A stretch of 64,000 nt of DNA from Strigamia acuminata. Taxonomy: Eukaryota > Arthropoda > Chilopoda > Geophilomorpha > Linotaeniidae. The notes beneath the pieces were generated by a model that was not told where the DNA came from, did no database searches, and saw only the letters and a program-made list of their open reading frames with translations. This document shows positions 26,856 to 36,956 of the stretch, piece by piece. Numbering within the stretch: position 1 is the first letter of the stretch; each line of letters opens with the position of its first letter. The stretch covers positions 1,612,001 through 1,676,000 of the forward strand of contig OX442319.1 of NCBI GenBank assembly GCA_949358305.1. Reading direction: 5' to 3'. The position numbers and the translations under genes were made by a program.

Positions 26856-29800
26856 CTATTTGTCCATAACAAAAATGTGTTCGCAAAGAGTGTTTAACCT
26901 TGGTTTCGCTAACCATTTGGTTAAAATATCTGCCACGTTCAGAACCCCGGCGATGTGTCTGATAGAAAACGTTCCTTTTTCGAACCAGTCACGGACGAAA
27001 TGCAGTTTGACATCTATATGTTTATTAGCGCGGTTTTCTATTCTATTTTTCGTATACTGAATCGCCGGCATACTGTCGGCATATACGCACGGGGTTGCGC
27101 GTTCGACACAAAACATAATGTCTGCGTCGTACAGTCGGTGAAGCCATATAATATCCTTCACCCCATCGACCACGGCCAGAAATTCACTCTCCATGATCGA
27201 CAGGGAGGTCATTGTCTGCTTATGGCAGTTCCATGAGATTGGAACCCCCCCTAGGTACACTATATGGCCCCCAAAGCTTCTTCTCTTGTCTTGGTCTAGG
27301 GCGAAAGACGCGTCAGTGTAGACAGTAAGGGAATCATTCCTACAATTCGATAAATCGATGGCATAGTTTGGTGTGTTCCCTAAATATCGCAATACCTGCA
27401 TCAGCATTCCAACATGACGCGCCGAATGTTTTTCATTGTATTGCGAGAGGACTATAACCGAAAAGAGGATATCAGGCCTAGTCCTGCTCGCAATAAAAAG
27501 GAGACTCCCGACCAAGTTCCTGTACGGAAATACCGTGTTCACCCGTTCACCCTCTTTAACTTGCTGGATCATTGTGCCAGGGGTCACTGGCACTCGCACA
27601 CGGTGACACGGATCCACTCCATACATCTTACACAGCTTTTCTATGTACTTTCTCTGGTGAATACGGATTCGCCCCCCGGATCTGTCGAATTCGATGCCCA
27701 ACAATAGGGTCACCGGACCCAAATCAACAATGTCGAAGAAACCGCGAATCCATTTCAGGACGCATTTTTCGACGTAATCGTCTCTTGAAAAGAGTACGAT
27801 ATCGTCGACGTAGAAAATGATTACTGCTTCGTTGTCCAGAGAATAGACACAGTTCAGTCCTAGCATTGGCTCAAATCCCAATTGGAGCAGACAATCGTGG
27901 AGCGCTTGGTACCACATTCGTCCGCTCTGATGAAGGCCATATAAGGCCTTCAGCAGCATCCAACACTTATGTCGGTTTTTCGCTGTCCTGTAACCCTTGG
28001 GGACTTCACAATATTGCACTGTATCGAGGTCGCCATAAAGGTAGGCGGCCTTAATATCGATGTGCACGTCACGCCAGCCCTTAAGCACTACCAGAGTGCA
28101 GAAGAACACGATAACGAGGACGAAATTGACAACGGGGGAAAATACCTCCGTAAAGTCAATTCCGGGCCTCTGTTTAAACCCTTGGGCCACCAATCGGGCC
28201 CGGTAGCGTTGAATTGCTCCGGTGTGATCGCGTTTCATCTTATATATCCATTTTGTCCCCAAAAGCTGTACGTCTTTAGGCTTGTCAATTTCACGATAGA
28301 CTTCTCGTTCATCAAAAATGTCAATCTCGTCCTTCATCGCCCCTTCCCAATAGGGTTTGTTAATGCCCTCGATCGCCTCCTCGTAGGTGTCGGGCTCAAC
28401 TGCACAAAACCCCGCAAAAGGTAAGGGTTCCTCCCCTTCTAACGTTTTGAAGTCGAAAAGGTTCGGATCGTATGCGTAACCTTCTCCATCGCACCACCGT
28501 GCAACATCAGTTCGACTTCTAAGTTTGTCGTCATTGGGCGAGAAATAAACAACGTCAACTTTTCCAGCCGTTGCCCCGGCTTTCCGGACAGACTGGATTC
28601 TCCTCCATTTCGTCATATCCAGCGGCAATAACATTGGGTCTGGGGTTTCTTTCTCTTTCACCTTTCCCTTTTTACCCGAACCACGACGAGTTTGTACCCC
28701 AGGAGGGGGTGCCAGATCTGGATCCTCATCGTCGTCAGGATAAACGTTTAAGAAATTTTCATCATCCCCCTTCGCCCCACCAATTTCTTCAACTGGATTA
28801 TCTCCATCAATACCCTGCGCCCCACCAATTTCCTCATCATCCCCAATAGGATCAACTCCAATTGCAGGCAACTCAATTGTCCGCTGCACATTTGGTCTCA
28901 AAGCAGGTCCTGGGGTTCTAGGTGGAATAGGGGGCGGAATGGGCGGTGGGATAGGAGGTGGCATAAAGGGTGGTGGCTGTCCAACAGGGACAACGGAACC
29001 ATCGTCATCTTCCTCGGTGTCGGAGGAAGAGTAGCCAAAACTCTTAAATTCTTCGGATCCCCCTTGAGGTTGTCGAACTGGAGTCTGTAATCTCTTCCCA
29101 ATCTCGTACCAATACGAGTCCTCGAAGATCCGCACGTGTTTTGACGCAAAAACTTGATTTGTTTTAGGGTCCCAGATCCTATAGCCCCTAGTGGAGATGG
29201 CATAGCCAACCAATGCTCCTGCCCATGCTCTACCCTCCAATTTGCCTTTGCGGGTCTGGGATGGAACATGAACAAAAGTCTTCGATCCAATGCATTTAAT
29301 GTGTCGTAAAGACAATTTCTTATTGAAAAATATCGAGTAAGGTGTTTTGCCTTCAATCCCCTGGTGGGGAAACCTATTCTTTAAGTAGACGATGGAAGTC
29401 GCCAATTCAGCCCAAAGGGGATAGGGGAAACTGTTCTCGAGCATCAAAGCCCTCACCCCGCTAATAATTGTACGGTTGGCCCTTTCAGCCACGGAATTCA
29501 TTTCCGGAGAATATGCATTTGTTCGAATGCATTTTAATCCTATCTTGGAAGCGTAAGTGTCCCAATCCCGAGAAATAAATTCCCCGCCATTATCAGTCTT
29601 AATACATTTGACTTTCTTAGAAGTCGTTCTTTCCACTTCAGTTAGCCATCGTTTGAAATGACCCAAAACCTCCCCTTTGGTTTTCATCATAATTATCCAC
29701 ATATACCGTGAATAGTCGTCCACGAGAATAAAATAGTAATTAGCCCCACCTAAGGAAGGACCCTGTGATTTCCCCCAGACATCCATGTGTACAATGTCTA

Positions 29801-31682
29801 AAATCCCTTTGGTTGAAATCGCAACTATAGGGGGAAAGCTTGCTCTCGTGCTTTTGGCGGTTGCACATGCGTCACAGGTAGACAATTCCTTAGTGGACAG
29901 GTTAATTCCAAATACGTCATCAGACTTTTCTAATTTTGAAATGCCTTTAGCATTGAGATGGCCCATCCTCGAATGCCATGTGTCCATGGTTTGGGGCCGC
30001 TCCTGGTTTCTAACTTTCACATCATCGGCGTTTCCGCCGTTAGCTTTCGCTGTCGCATTAGCTTGGGGAATATTCACAGGAGGTGTCTGAACCTCATTCC
30101 CCGCTTTCGGCAAATTAATCGCCGCAGGCGCTGACGTTTTCTCGCTCACTTGCGCACTCAAATTAGCTGCGGACGTCCCTTTATCCGACTTACTCAAACT
30201 TTTTAGTAATGCGTTCTTATAGTCTAAAATGGTTAGTAACGGTTGCACAAATCTTTCATCCTTTACAGATGATTTGATCAAGTCGAGGACAGCAGCCGCA
30301 TTCTGTTGCGCAGTTAATGCAGCTGTGTTTACATTCCCAACCTCGATACGACAGTTAACTTTATACAATCTATTCGAAGTTCGAACTGCCGTAATCGATG
30401 GTTCCTCGATCTTATCTTTATAAATAAACATTTCCCCATTTTTGACAAATGTGCACATCCCAGCCTCATCGGTGCGTCCAAGTGAGATGAGATTCTTCCG
30501 AAAATTGGGTGCGAAGAAAACATTCTTCAAAGTAATGTCCCTATGTCGGGTTCCATAAAGCGTGGTGATGACAACATTGCCGACTCCTTCGATTTTCGAT
30601 TTGCCTTCACCTTGTTGTACGCTGAAGTTAGACAGCGGTCTAAAGTCCGAGAACCAACTCCGGTTGAAAGAGAAATGGTCGGTCGCCCCTGTGTCCACGT
30701 ACCATTGAGAATCACAATTGCCGTGCGACACAAGGGATAATGGCTGTGCAGGTTTTTCCTCCAATACTGCCGAGTATAAAGTGTGGGGCTCATCCGCATA
30801 CGGGTCCAGCTGTGTGAGATTTGCTCTCTGTTGCCCTTTTCCACGGCCCCTGCCACGTCCACTTCCTCGATTTAATTGGGCCGGCGAACCAGCGGCGGCA
30901 GGAAAAGTCCCAAAAGCTCCTTGCTGTTTTGGAGGCGACGGGCACTCTCTAGCGAAGTGACCCGTCCCTCCACAATTAAAACAAGTGCCCCGTGAGGGCC
31001 CAGTAGCTATTGAAGGTTTCCCACGTGGTTTCCATTTTTGCTTGGCAAATAATGCAGTATTGTCCATTTGTTGAGTTAGGACACCGAATTCGTTGCTTGA
31101 TTCGTAAAGGCGATTGTATTCGCCAAGCAACCTCTCTTTCACGTTTTTAGCCGTGAAGTCAGCATCTTCCCAATGATACGCTGTCTGTTTAATGTTCTCA
31201 TATTGTGGGGGTAAGTGGTCCAAATACTGGAAAGCGTGGAACTCGTCGGAGACGTCGATTTTCACGTCTTTTAATTCCGTGACCTTCCGATCGACTCGCC
31301 CCGTGAAAACGAGCATTTCCTCGCCTTCTAACATTTTCATGTTCAAAAAGTCACGGCGCAGTCGAGCGCGGCGTGCCCTCGTCGTCGGTTGATAAGCGTC
31401 TTTTAACGCTTCCCAGACTTTTGCAGCAGTGGGACAAGAGACGGCAATAACTTGCTGAGGTTCCGCGCAGCTCATGCAAAGGGTTGACATGGCTTTGTCC
31501 TCCCGGACTTTGAAGTCTCTTTTCTCCTTGGCTGTGGCGGTGTCAGGCGGTTGTTTCTCCGTGCCATCCACGTGACCCCAAACACCGTTGTATTTGAGGA
31601 GCAGCTGAACCTGCACCGACCACGTAGCATAGTTCGTGCCGTCGAGTTTTTTAATATCCTTATAGTCGTCGTGTTTTGACAT
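26856..31682 (-). CDS. gag-pol: Copia Gag-Pol polyprotein, intact
   Basis: 1608 residues from the first ATG (MSKHDDYKDIKKLDGTNYAT). Domains in order: UBN2-type Gag (about 1-200), CCHC knuckle CFNCGGTGHFAREC (about 237), aspartic protease WYVDTGATDHF (about 330), integrase with GAG-pre zinc region (WHSRMGHLNAKG), catalytic HMDVWG, DNGGEF and the downstream Glu in NSVAERANRT, reverse transcriptase (ARLVAQGFKQRPGIDFTEVF, IDIKAAYLYGDL, FYVDDIVLFS) and RNase H (VYTDASFALDQDKRRS, SIMESEF, KHIDVKLHFVRDW). There is no internal stop or frameshift, and Gag and Pol share one frame as in Copia. A Pro-rich, acidic linker separates integrase and reverse transcriptase. Confidence 0.97.
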   Translation of the reverse strand: MSKHDDYKDIKKLDGTNYATWSVQVQLLLKYNGVWGHVDGTEKQPPDTATAKEKRDFKVREDKAMSTLCMSCAEPQQVIAVSCPTAAKVWEALKDAYQPTTRARRARLRRDFLNMKMLEGEEMLVFTGRVDRKVTELKDVKIDVSDEFHAFQYLDHLPPQYENIKQTAYHWEDADFTAKNVKERLLGEYNRLYESSNEFGVLTQQMDNTALFAKQKWKPRGKPSIATGPSRGTCFNCGGTGHFARECPSPPKQQGAFGTFPAAAGSPAQLNRGSGRGRGRGKGQQRANLTQLDPYADEPHTLYSAVLEEKPAQPLSLVSHGNCDSQWYVDTGATDHFSFNRSWFSDFRPLSNFSVQQGEGKSKIEGVGNVVITTLYGTRHRDITLKNVFFAPNFRKNLISLGRTDEAGMCTFVKNGEMFIYKDKIEEPSITAVRTSNRLYKVNCRIEVGNVNTAALTAQQNAAAVLDLIKSSVKDERFVQPLLTILDYKNALLKSLSKSDKGTSAANLSAQVSEKTSAPAAINLPKAGNEVQTPPVNIPQANATAKANGGNADDVKVRNQERPQTMDTWHSRMGHLNAKGISKLEKSDDVFGINLSTKELSTCDACATAKSTRASFPPIVAISTKGILDIVHMDVWGKSQGPSLGGANYYFILVDDYSRYMWIIMMKTKGEVLGHFKRWLTEVERTTSKKVKCIKTDNGGEFISRDWDTYASKIGLKCIRTNAYSPEMNSVAERANRTIISGVRALMLENSFPYPLWAELATSIVYLKNRFPHQGIEGKTPYSIFFNKKLSLRHIKCIGSKTFVHVPSQTRKGKLEGRAWAGALVGYAISTRGYRIWDPKTNQVFASKHVRIFEDSYWYEIGKRLQTPVRQPQGGSEEFKSFGYSSSDTEEDDDGSVVPVGQPPPFMPPPIPPPIPPPIPPRTPGPALRPNVQRTIELPAIGVDPIGDDEEIGGAQGIDGDNPVEEIGGAKGDDENFLNVYPDDDEDPDLAPPPGVQTRRGSGKKGKVKEKETPDPMLLPLDMTKWRRIQSVRKAGATAGKVDVVYFSPNDDKLRSRTDVARWCDGEGYAYDPNLFDFKTLEGEEPLPFAGFCAVEPDTYEEAIEGINKPYWEGAMKDEIDIFDEREVYREIDKPKDVQLLGTKWIYKMKRDHTGAIQRYRARLVAQGFKQRPGIDFTEVFSPVVNFVLVIVFFCTLVVLKGWRDVHIDIKAAYLYGDLDTVQYCEVPKGYRTAKNRHKCWMLLKALYGLHQSGRMWYQALHDCLLQLGFEPMLGLNCVYSLDNEAVIIFYVDDIVLFSRDDYVEKCVLKWIRGFFDIVDLGPVTLLLGIEFDRSGGRIRIHQRKYIEKLCKMYGVDPCHRVRVPVTPGTMIQQVKEGERVNTVFPYRNLVGSLLFIASRTRPDILFSVIVLSQYNEKHSARHVGMLMQVLRYLGNTPNYAIDLSNCRNDSLTVYTDASFALDQDKRRSFGGHIVYLGGVPISWNCHKQTMTSLSIMESEFLAVVDGVKDIIWLHRLYDADIMFCVERATPCVYADSMPAIQYTKNRIENRANKHIDVKLHFVRDWFEKGTFSIRHIAGVLNVADILTKWLAKPRLNTLCEHIFVMDK

Positions 31683-32868
31683 CACGACGACACAATGCAC
31701 AATAATAATGAAGGATGCACGAAAAAATCACTAAATTCGGAAATTATTCCGCACAAAACACTTCACTAGAATCAAATCACACAGTGCACACTTGTCACCC
31801 ACCAAAAATGAAGGCGAAAAAACAATTCCACCCGTGGGCAAACCGCTATAAGAGCGGCGATCAAACCTTGACTGGTCGTTCCCCAACTCTTCCGTCCGAC
31901 CTCCTAGGGTCGCGGGATCGGTTGGGTGGCCGTGAACAAGCCCAGACAAGAATACAGTGCCACGTGCCCGACTGGACGTAGGGTGGCACCGATACTAAGA
32001 GGGGACCAAAAACAAAAACTTAAAATTAACAAAGTTTCACGACAAAATGGTAAATACACTTTTGCGTTGTTAAGATGGGCGGATTGCGGGATCCGATCGT
32101 CGCAATCGCTTCCGTCCAGCGTAGAACGTTGTTTAGACGTTATCGGTGCGCGGAAATGGGGCTGACGCGCTACCGCTCGCACACGTCCGTGCAAAGCGGG
32201 GAAAAACGATCCAAAATCGTCGTCGCGCCCGTCCGCGCCTTCGTGTAGCACTTCGGGGTGCAAAACACGGCTTTTCCGGTCAAATATTGTCGTGTACGCA
32301 GACTTATGCGTACAGAGACACTCGAAATTGGTTTCCACCGTCGACGGCGATGAAAATCCAAACAAAAATGGCCGCTGGTGAGGATTTGTTCTCCACCGGC
32401 GATCCACTGCTGATTTCCGATCGTTTTCGGTAATTTTCGCCTGATTCGGGGCGAAAATGCGTCGTATCGACGTTGATTCTCGTTGTTTCGGCGAGAATAA
32501 TCGTCGTCTCGGCAAAAAGCTGGCGTCTAGGCGTGTATCGGCCCGAAAACACGTCGTTGCTACGTCGGCTGCACTGCCGAATCCAAAATGGCCGCCGAAG
32601 AAAATTTGCTTCGTAACGGCGTGGAAAAGTGCTTATTTCGCACTGAAAATAAATATTTCGACACTGCTTACTGTCGTAATAGTCCGTTGTACTGTCCGCA
32701 CACACAATCCCGACGATTTGAAAAAGTTGGCGAAGTTATTTCGCACGTCGCCGGCGATTCGTGTCTGCAACGACCTCGGCCGACGTCCTGCACTCGTTTC
32801 GTCTCGAAATGTTCCGGAAAACTCCCAAAAACTGCTGGCCTTATCGTCGCACAGCCTCTGCTACCACT
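31683..32868 (-). promoter_or_regulatory. Long GC-rich leader of the Copia element
   Basis: 1186 bp lie between the 5' LTR and the gag start, GC-richer than the flanks. It contains two copies of AAAATGGCCGC (about 32364-32374 and 32584-32594 on the plus strand), which match the YY1/Pho consensus. A 203-codon frame without an internal Met runs in the gag-pol direction, so translation of it is doubtful. Confidence 0.6.
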
Positions 32869-33346
32869 TGTGGGGTTATTCCCGGCAATTCTGCAAACGA
32901 AATCAAAAGAAACATCAGTTGAAACGGTGCGCGAAAACGACATGCGTGCGCCATCTTTTTATTCGTGAGAATATCTGGTGATACACGGTTAGAGGCTATT
33001 TGCCTTCTCAAACAACGTAGGATAAATCATTGTCAAGTTTCCAATGATTTGTCCTTTACAATCGCAAGTAAAAACACCGACATTAATAATCGATAAACCA
33101 AGGAAAAAGGATAAAACACAAATCGCTTTTTCAAGCAGACGACATCAGGGACGTGTGCTGTAAAGAAGAGAATATTCAACCGCGGTACATAACAAGCATT
33201 GATAAAAATCATTATCGGTTGAACACTGGATCGGGACATTAATTTACAACACACTTGTTACACATACTCGGAAATTGTGTAACCAATAAATCACGTAACA
33301 CAGGAACAAATATTTAAGCACTACAAAATGGGTTTGCAACCCAACA
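32869..33346 (-). repeat. 5' LTR of the Copia element
   Basis: 478 bp, apparently identical to 26360-26837. It is followed on the minus strand by the primer-binding site and on the plus strand by the CACTG target copy. Confidence 0.95.
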
Positions 33347-33351
33347 CACTG

Positions 33352-33800
33352 ACCATTGAGGAGCATATAGGAAGTCAAGAAAGTGTTACCGTTGCCTCAA
33401 GGAGAATCACGTCGCACGGATGTTTAAAATGAAGTTCAGGTGTAAGAAGTGAGAGCGTTGCCACCACACTTATCTTTGCGATACAGAGGTTGTAAAGACA
33501 TTGGAAGTGACAAAAACAGTGGCCGTCGCCAACCAAGAAATACATGAATTGACGTTAATGCTGCAAATACTTGTGGTGAAAGCTTGCGGGTTGATGAAAA
33601 AACGGAAGGTGCAGTGTTTTCTTGTTGGCGGGTCACAGAAAAGCTTCATCACCGAGAAACTGTTGTGAGAGCCGGGTCTAGAACAGATTGGAGAACAAGA
33701 CATTGCATTGCTGAAATTTGGAGACAGAACCCACGATTACAAACAGGGAGAAGTGTAAGATGTAATGCTTCCATACATTACAGATATTTACTTGTTTAAA
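33352..33800 (+). pseudogene. BEL/Pao gag-protease, decayed, part 2
   Basis: Continuation of the element broken at 26359. The frame pieces YRCLKENHVARMF and CKK-ERCHHTYLC match the BEL/Pao zinc-knuckle region, and VQCFLVGGSQKSFITEKL matches the start of the BEL/Pao protease (usual form LLDSGSQRSFI, with the catalytic Asp replaced here). Several in-frame stops follow and the homology ends near 33800. Confidence 0.75.
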
Positions 33801-33816
33801 CTCTAGTTTCAACAGT

Positions 33817-33829
33817 CCCCCCCCCCCCC
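33817..33829 (+). repeat. Poly-C run
   Basis: A run of thirteen cytosines between the BEL/Pao remnant and the Tc1 element. Confidence 0.9.
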
Positions 33830-33879
33830 TCCCGGGGGTGTTCGATTTTGGTCTGCTTTTACGTACTATGATAATAGTA

Positions 33880-34135
33880 CAACCCCCGGACAAAAGTCCT
33901 GCAACAGAGCAATTTTTTCACTTACTTCAAACTTTGATGGCATCTAGCATAAAAACCATGACAGCTAGAGCAATTAAACTTTAAAAATTGAAAAGCCCTA
34001 TCTTTTTAGACTAGAATCACTTTATAACATCAGCTGAAAACATCTTTATTCAGTACGAAAAAAATAAAAATAAAAAATACACCAGAGACAAAAGTCCTGC
34101 AACACAACAAAATTGGTACAAAAGTCCTGCAACTT
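33880..34135 (+). repeat. Left inverted repeat of the Tc1 element
   Basis: 256 bp, complementary to 35146-35401 with few differences. It has one outer and two inner copies of the acaaaagtcctgcaac core. Confidence 0.93.
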
Positions 34136-34140
34136 TCTTC

Positions 34141-35010
34141 TCAGTACTTCGTGGCTCCACCTCTAGCTTTCAAAACTGCTGTAATCCTTCTAGGGATGGA
34201 TACTATTAAGGTCCGGTGAGTTTCCTGGCCAGTCCAACACATCAATTCCCATACTTTCACCCTATGAGCAGGCGCACCATCTTGTTGGTAGATGTAACTG
34301 CCATCCGGAAAATAGTGTTTGGCGGTTGGAATGAGGCAATTATCCAAAACATTGATGTAAACCTCTGCATTAATGCTTTGTTTCACAGTTTCTAAGCTTC
34401 CAAGTCCGTTTACTGTCATGGTTCCATAAACCATTATCCCAGGTGCAAATTTGACAGTCTTTGAAATGCAATGGGGATGGAATTCTTCTCCCTTTTTTCT
34501 TAAAACTGTAGTTTTCCCATCTTTAAACAAACAAAATTGCGACTCATCGCTGAAGATAACTTGTCTCCACTGTTAAACAGTCCAATCTTTATGTTTCTGA
34601 CACCATAAAACTCGTTTTTTTTTGCATTGCACGTGTGAGAAGTGGCTTCTTCTTTGCAACTCGAAATCCATATCCCATTTCCTGGAGTCGGCGCCTTGTT
34701 AATTTTTCAGATACAGGTTTTTTTATTATATCAATCCATTTAGCTGTTATTTTTCTGGCAGAATCTTTCCTGGATTTCTTCACAAGACTTCTGAGGATGT
34801 TGTCTTCTGTCTTTTTGTATGGCGTGGACGACCTGACCTTAATCTCGCATTGCATTTTCCGGTTTCTTCATGAGTCTTGATAATTCTGCCCAAAGTCGAA
34901 CGATGAATTCCTATTTGACTTGCAATTTGTGCATTGGAAATGCCTTCGGAATGCTTTTTAATTATTAATTTTCTCACTCCGAACTCAATAGGTGTGCATT
35001 TTGCAGCCAT
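34141..35010 (-). pseudogene. Tc1 transposase pseudogene
   Basis: Reads on the minus strand from MAAKCTPIEFGVRKLI. The first part is the paired-like helix-turn-helix (SNAQIASQIGIHRSTLGRII), followed after a frame change by a second HTH and linker (KKSRKDSARKITAKW). An in-frame stop lies at about 34572, just before the first catalytic Asp (VIFSDESQFCLF). The second Asp is in YQQDGAPAH. The stretch that should follow WTGQ, with the third acidic residue and the NPIENLW region, is deleted; the sequence jumps to the usual C-terminal end (PRRITAVLKARGGATKY). It cannot encode an active enzyme. Confidence 0.9.
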
Positions 35011-35145
35011 TGCTTAAAAAGCTTATTGCTTACAAAATTAGTGAATGATAGGCAATCACTTGCAAATATGCAAATTATTATACAGTATATCACGTGTATG
35101 GTTTATGCCAATCCCATATATTGAGGGGAAAGAGAGTTTTAGCAG

Positions 35146-35401
35146 AAGTTGCAGGACTTTTGTACCAATTTTGTTGTGTTGCAGGACTTTTGTCTCTGGT
35201 GTATTTTTTATTTTTGTTTTTTTCGTACTGAATAAAGATGTTTTCAGCTGATGTTATAAAGTGATTCCAGTCTAAAAAGATAGGGCTTTTCAATTTTTAA
35301 AGTTTAATTGCTCTAGCTGTCATGGTTTTTATGCTAGATGCCATCAAAGTTTGAAGTAAGTGAAAAAATTGCTCTGTTGCAGGACTTTTGTCCGGGGGCT
35401 G
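35146..35401 (+). repeat. Right inverted repeat of the Tc1 element
   Basis: Inverted complement of 33880-34135, ending directly before the TA target copy. Confidence 0.93.
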
Positions 35402-35403
35402 TA

Positions 35404-36870
35404 TTATGCCAATACCGAGACAAAAATTTCCCAACAAATTCTTCTTTCAAATTTTTCAAATATTTATTTCAAGTTTGGACTGGAAAAACATAAACCCCCA
35501 AAACATACATGTGTACCGTAGGTTTTCATAACAAGCAATACGCATCTATAGTCTCTTAGTTTTAAGTTGTTGAATTTGAAATAACATTTTTAGTATCATC
35601 TTGAGTAAATTTACACAAAGTATCACGTATTACATGCCTTAGTAAAAAAAACTAAACTTTCTTGAAAAACATCTGAATTTACGTGGTTTAAGAAACATGG
35701 ATTCAAACACTGAAATGACTGCGAAATAACCAGAGTTGCAAATGTTATAAACGCCAGCAATGAATGTAAAATCAGTTTTCTTTAAACAAATTTCATTCCG
35801 TCATTGTCGATAATGGCTTTTGAAAAGTATATGGTGATAATGATGGCTAAGGCGATAATGCTGACAATCGCGAGTACCATAGCAATCACGAAGAACATTA
35901 TCTTCTCTTATAAAACTACGCTTTAAATTTAAAGCTTTATTCGAGTTCCGTGTTATAAAATATCAATTTTCAACTGTAAATTTAAAAATTCTGTTAAAAA
36001 GAATAAAAAGCAACGTTAAAATCGGTTTTATCTTTTTATTAAGACACTTACTCATTGCACTTGCTTTTTCCAATTACATACTGTATGTTTTACGGAACCA
36101 AAAGTATACCGGTATTTATGATTTGATACAATGCATATGCATTTCTTCATTCATCCTTGCTGGTTCATTGATTAACTAGAACGGAATTTACCGGCATGGA
36201 TAAACATGCATTAGACAAAAATTAATAATTCGTCGGCCATGAGGAATTTGGTCAAGTTGACGTCACATTCCAAACCCGAATCAGATCTAGAATAGAAAGT
36301 CTCAATGCATTATGGGAACCTTATTCCTAACTCAAAACAATGAATACTGTATGCTGGCAGCATACTGGCAATACTTCTTTTGATATTCAATCATTGCCAG
36401 GTTATCCATCCCATCCGACCGGGACAACTACAAACGAGCGATTTTTTCGAGAATCTTTGTGTGTGTCAGAGTCGAATCTTTCATATATTTTTTGCGATTC
36501 GATGTGATTTGGTTGGGATTCGGAAAGATTTAGATGACGATTTTATTAAAAAATTCGAAAATATCTTAATTTTGGTCCAATTTTCGAAAAAAAAATTCAA
36601 AATTTTTATAAAAATTACAGATTCGGGGATTCGATTGATTTCGGAACGATTCGGGACGGGATTCGGAAGCCCACGTCAGAGATTCAGTTGAATATCGAAC
36701 CCCTCAGATTTTTGACATAGTAATTGATATCTTTTCCAATAATTTCTGTTATTTCCACCTGGGATCAAGCCCCCTCCCTCTTTGCGCTTAATTGTGAATG
36801 AAGTGCTTTTTAGAGTAGTTTGATTCAAATATTGCAAAATTAAAAATAATATTTTTTTAGTTTTAAAAAA
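35404..36870. other. Intergenic, nothing recognised
   Basis: AT-rich sequence. A frame at 36380-36691 has no domain and Ile/Phe-rich composition typical of chance. The segment 36400-36720 is rich in tcggaattcg-like short repeats and may be worn transposon DNA. Confidence 0.5.
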
Positions 36871-36876
36871 ATCTTT
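36871..36876 (-). terminator. Poly(A) signal of the cysteine-rich gene
   Basis: AATAAA on the minus strand (tttatt on the plus strand) about 80 bp after the stop codon at 36957. Confidence 0.5.
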
Positions 36877-36956
36877 ATTCTGTTTCCTTCTTCTTCGTTG
36901 TTTGACTCTAGATGAAATTCCTTTAGAATGTCCTCGTAACCTAAAAAATAAAAAAT

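Larger units (their letters stand above)
26360..33346 (-). mobile_element. Complete Copia LTR retrotransposon
   Basis: 6987 bp in minus orientation. LTRs of 478 bp (26360-26837 and 32869-33346) show no differences by eye. The 5-bp target duplication CACTG lies at 26355-26359 and 33347-33351. On the minus strand the primer-binding site tggtagcaga starts two bases after the 5' LTR, and a purine tract (aaagggggatt) precedes the 3' LTR. One uninterrupted Gag-Pol frame carries all enzyme domains, so the copy looks recent and potentially able to move. Confidence 0.96.
33880..35401 (-). mobile_element. Tc1-type transposon with 256-bp inverted repeats, inactive
   Basis: 1522 bp flanked by TA (33878-33879 and 35402-35403). 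The terminal inverted repeats 33880-34135 and 35146-35401 are nearly identical and start CARCCCCCGGACAAAAG. Each arm carries the core acaaaagtcctgcaac three times (one outer, two inner), the IR/DR layout known from Sleeping Beauty-like elements. The interior holds a broken transposase gene on the minus strand. Confidence 0.93.

Noticed and set aside
31904-32515. 203-codon frame upstream of Copia gag
   Set aside because: It contains no ATG and lies in the leader; openness probably reflects GC-rich composition.
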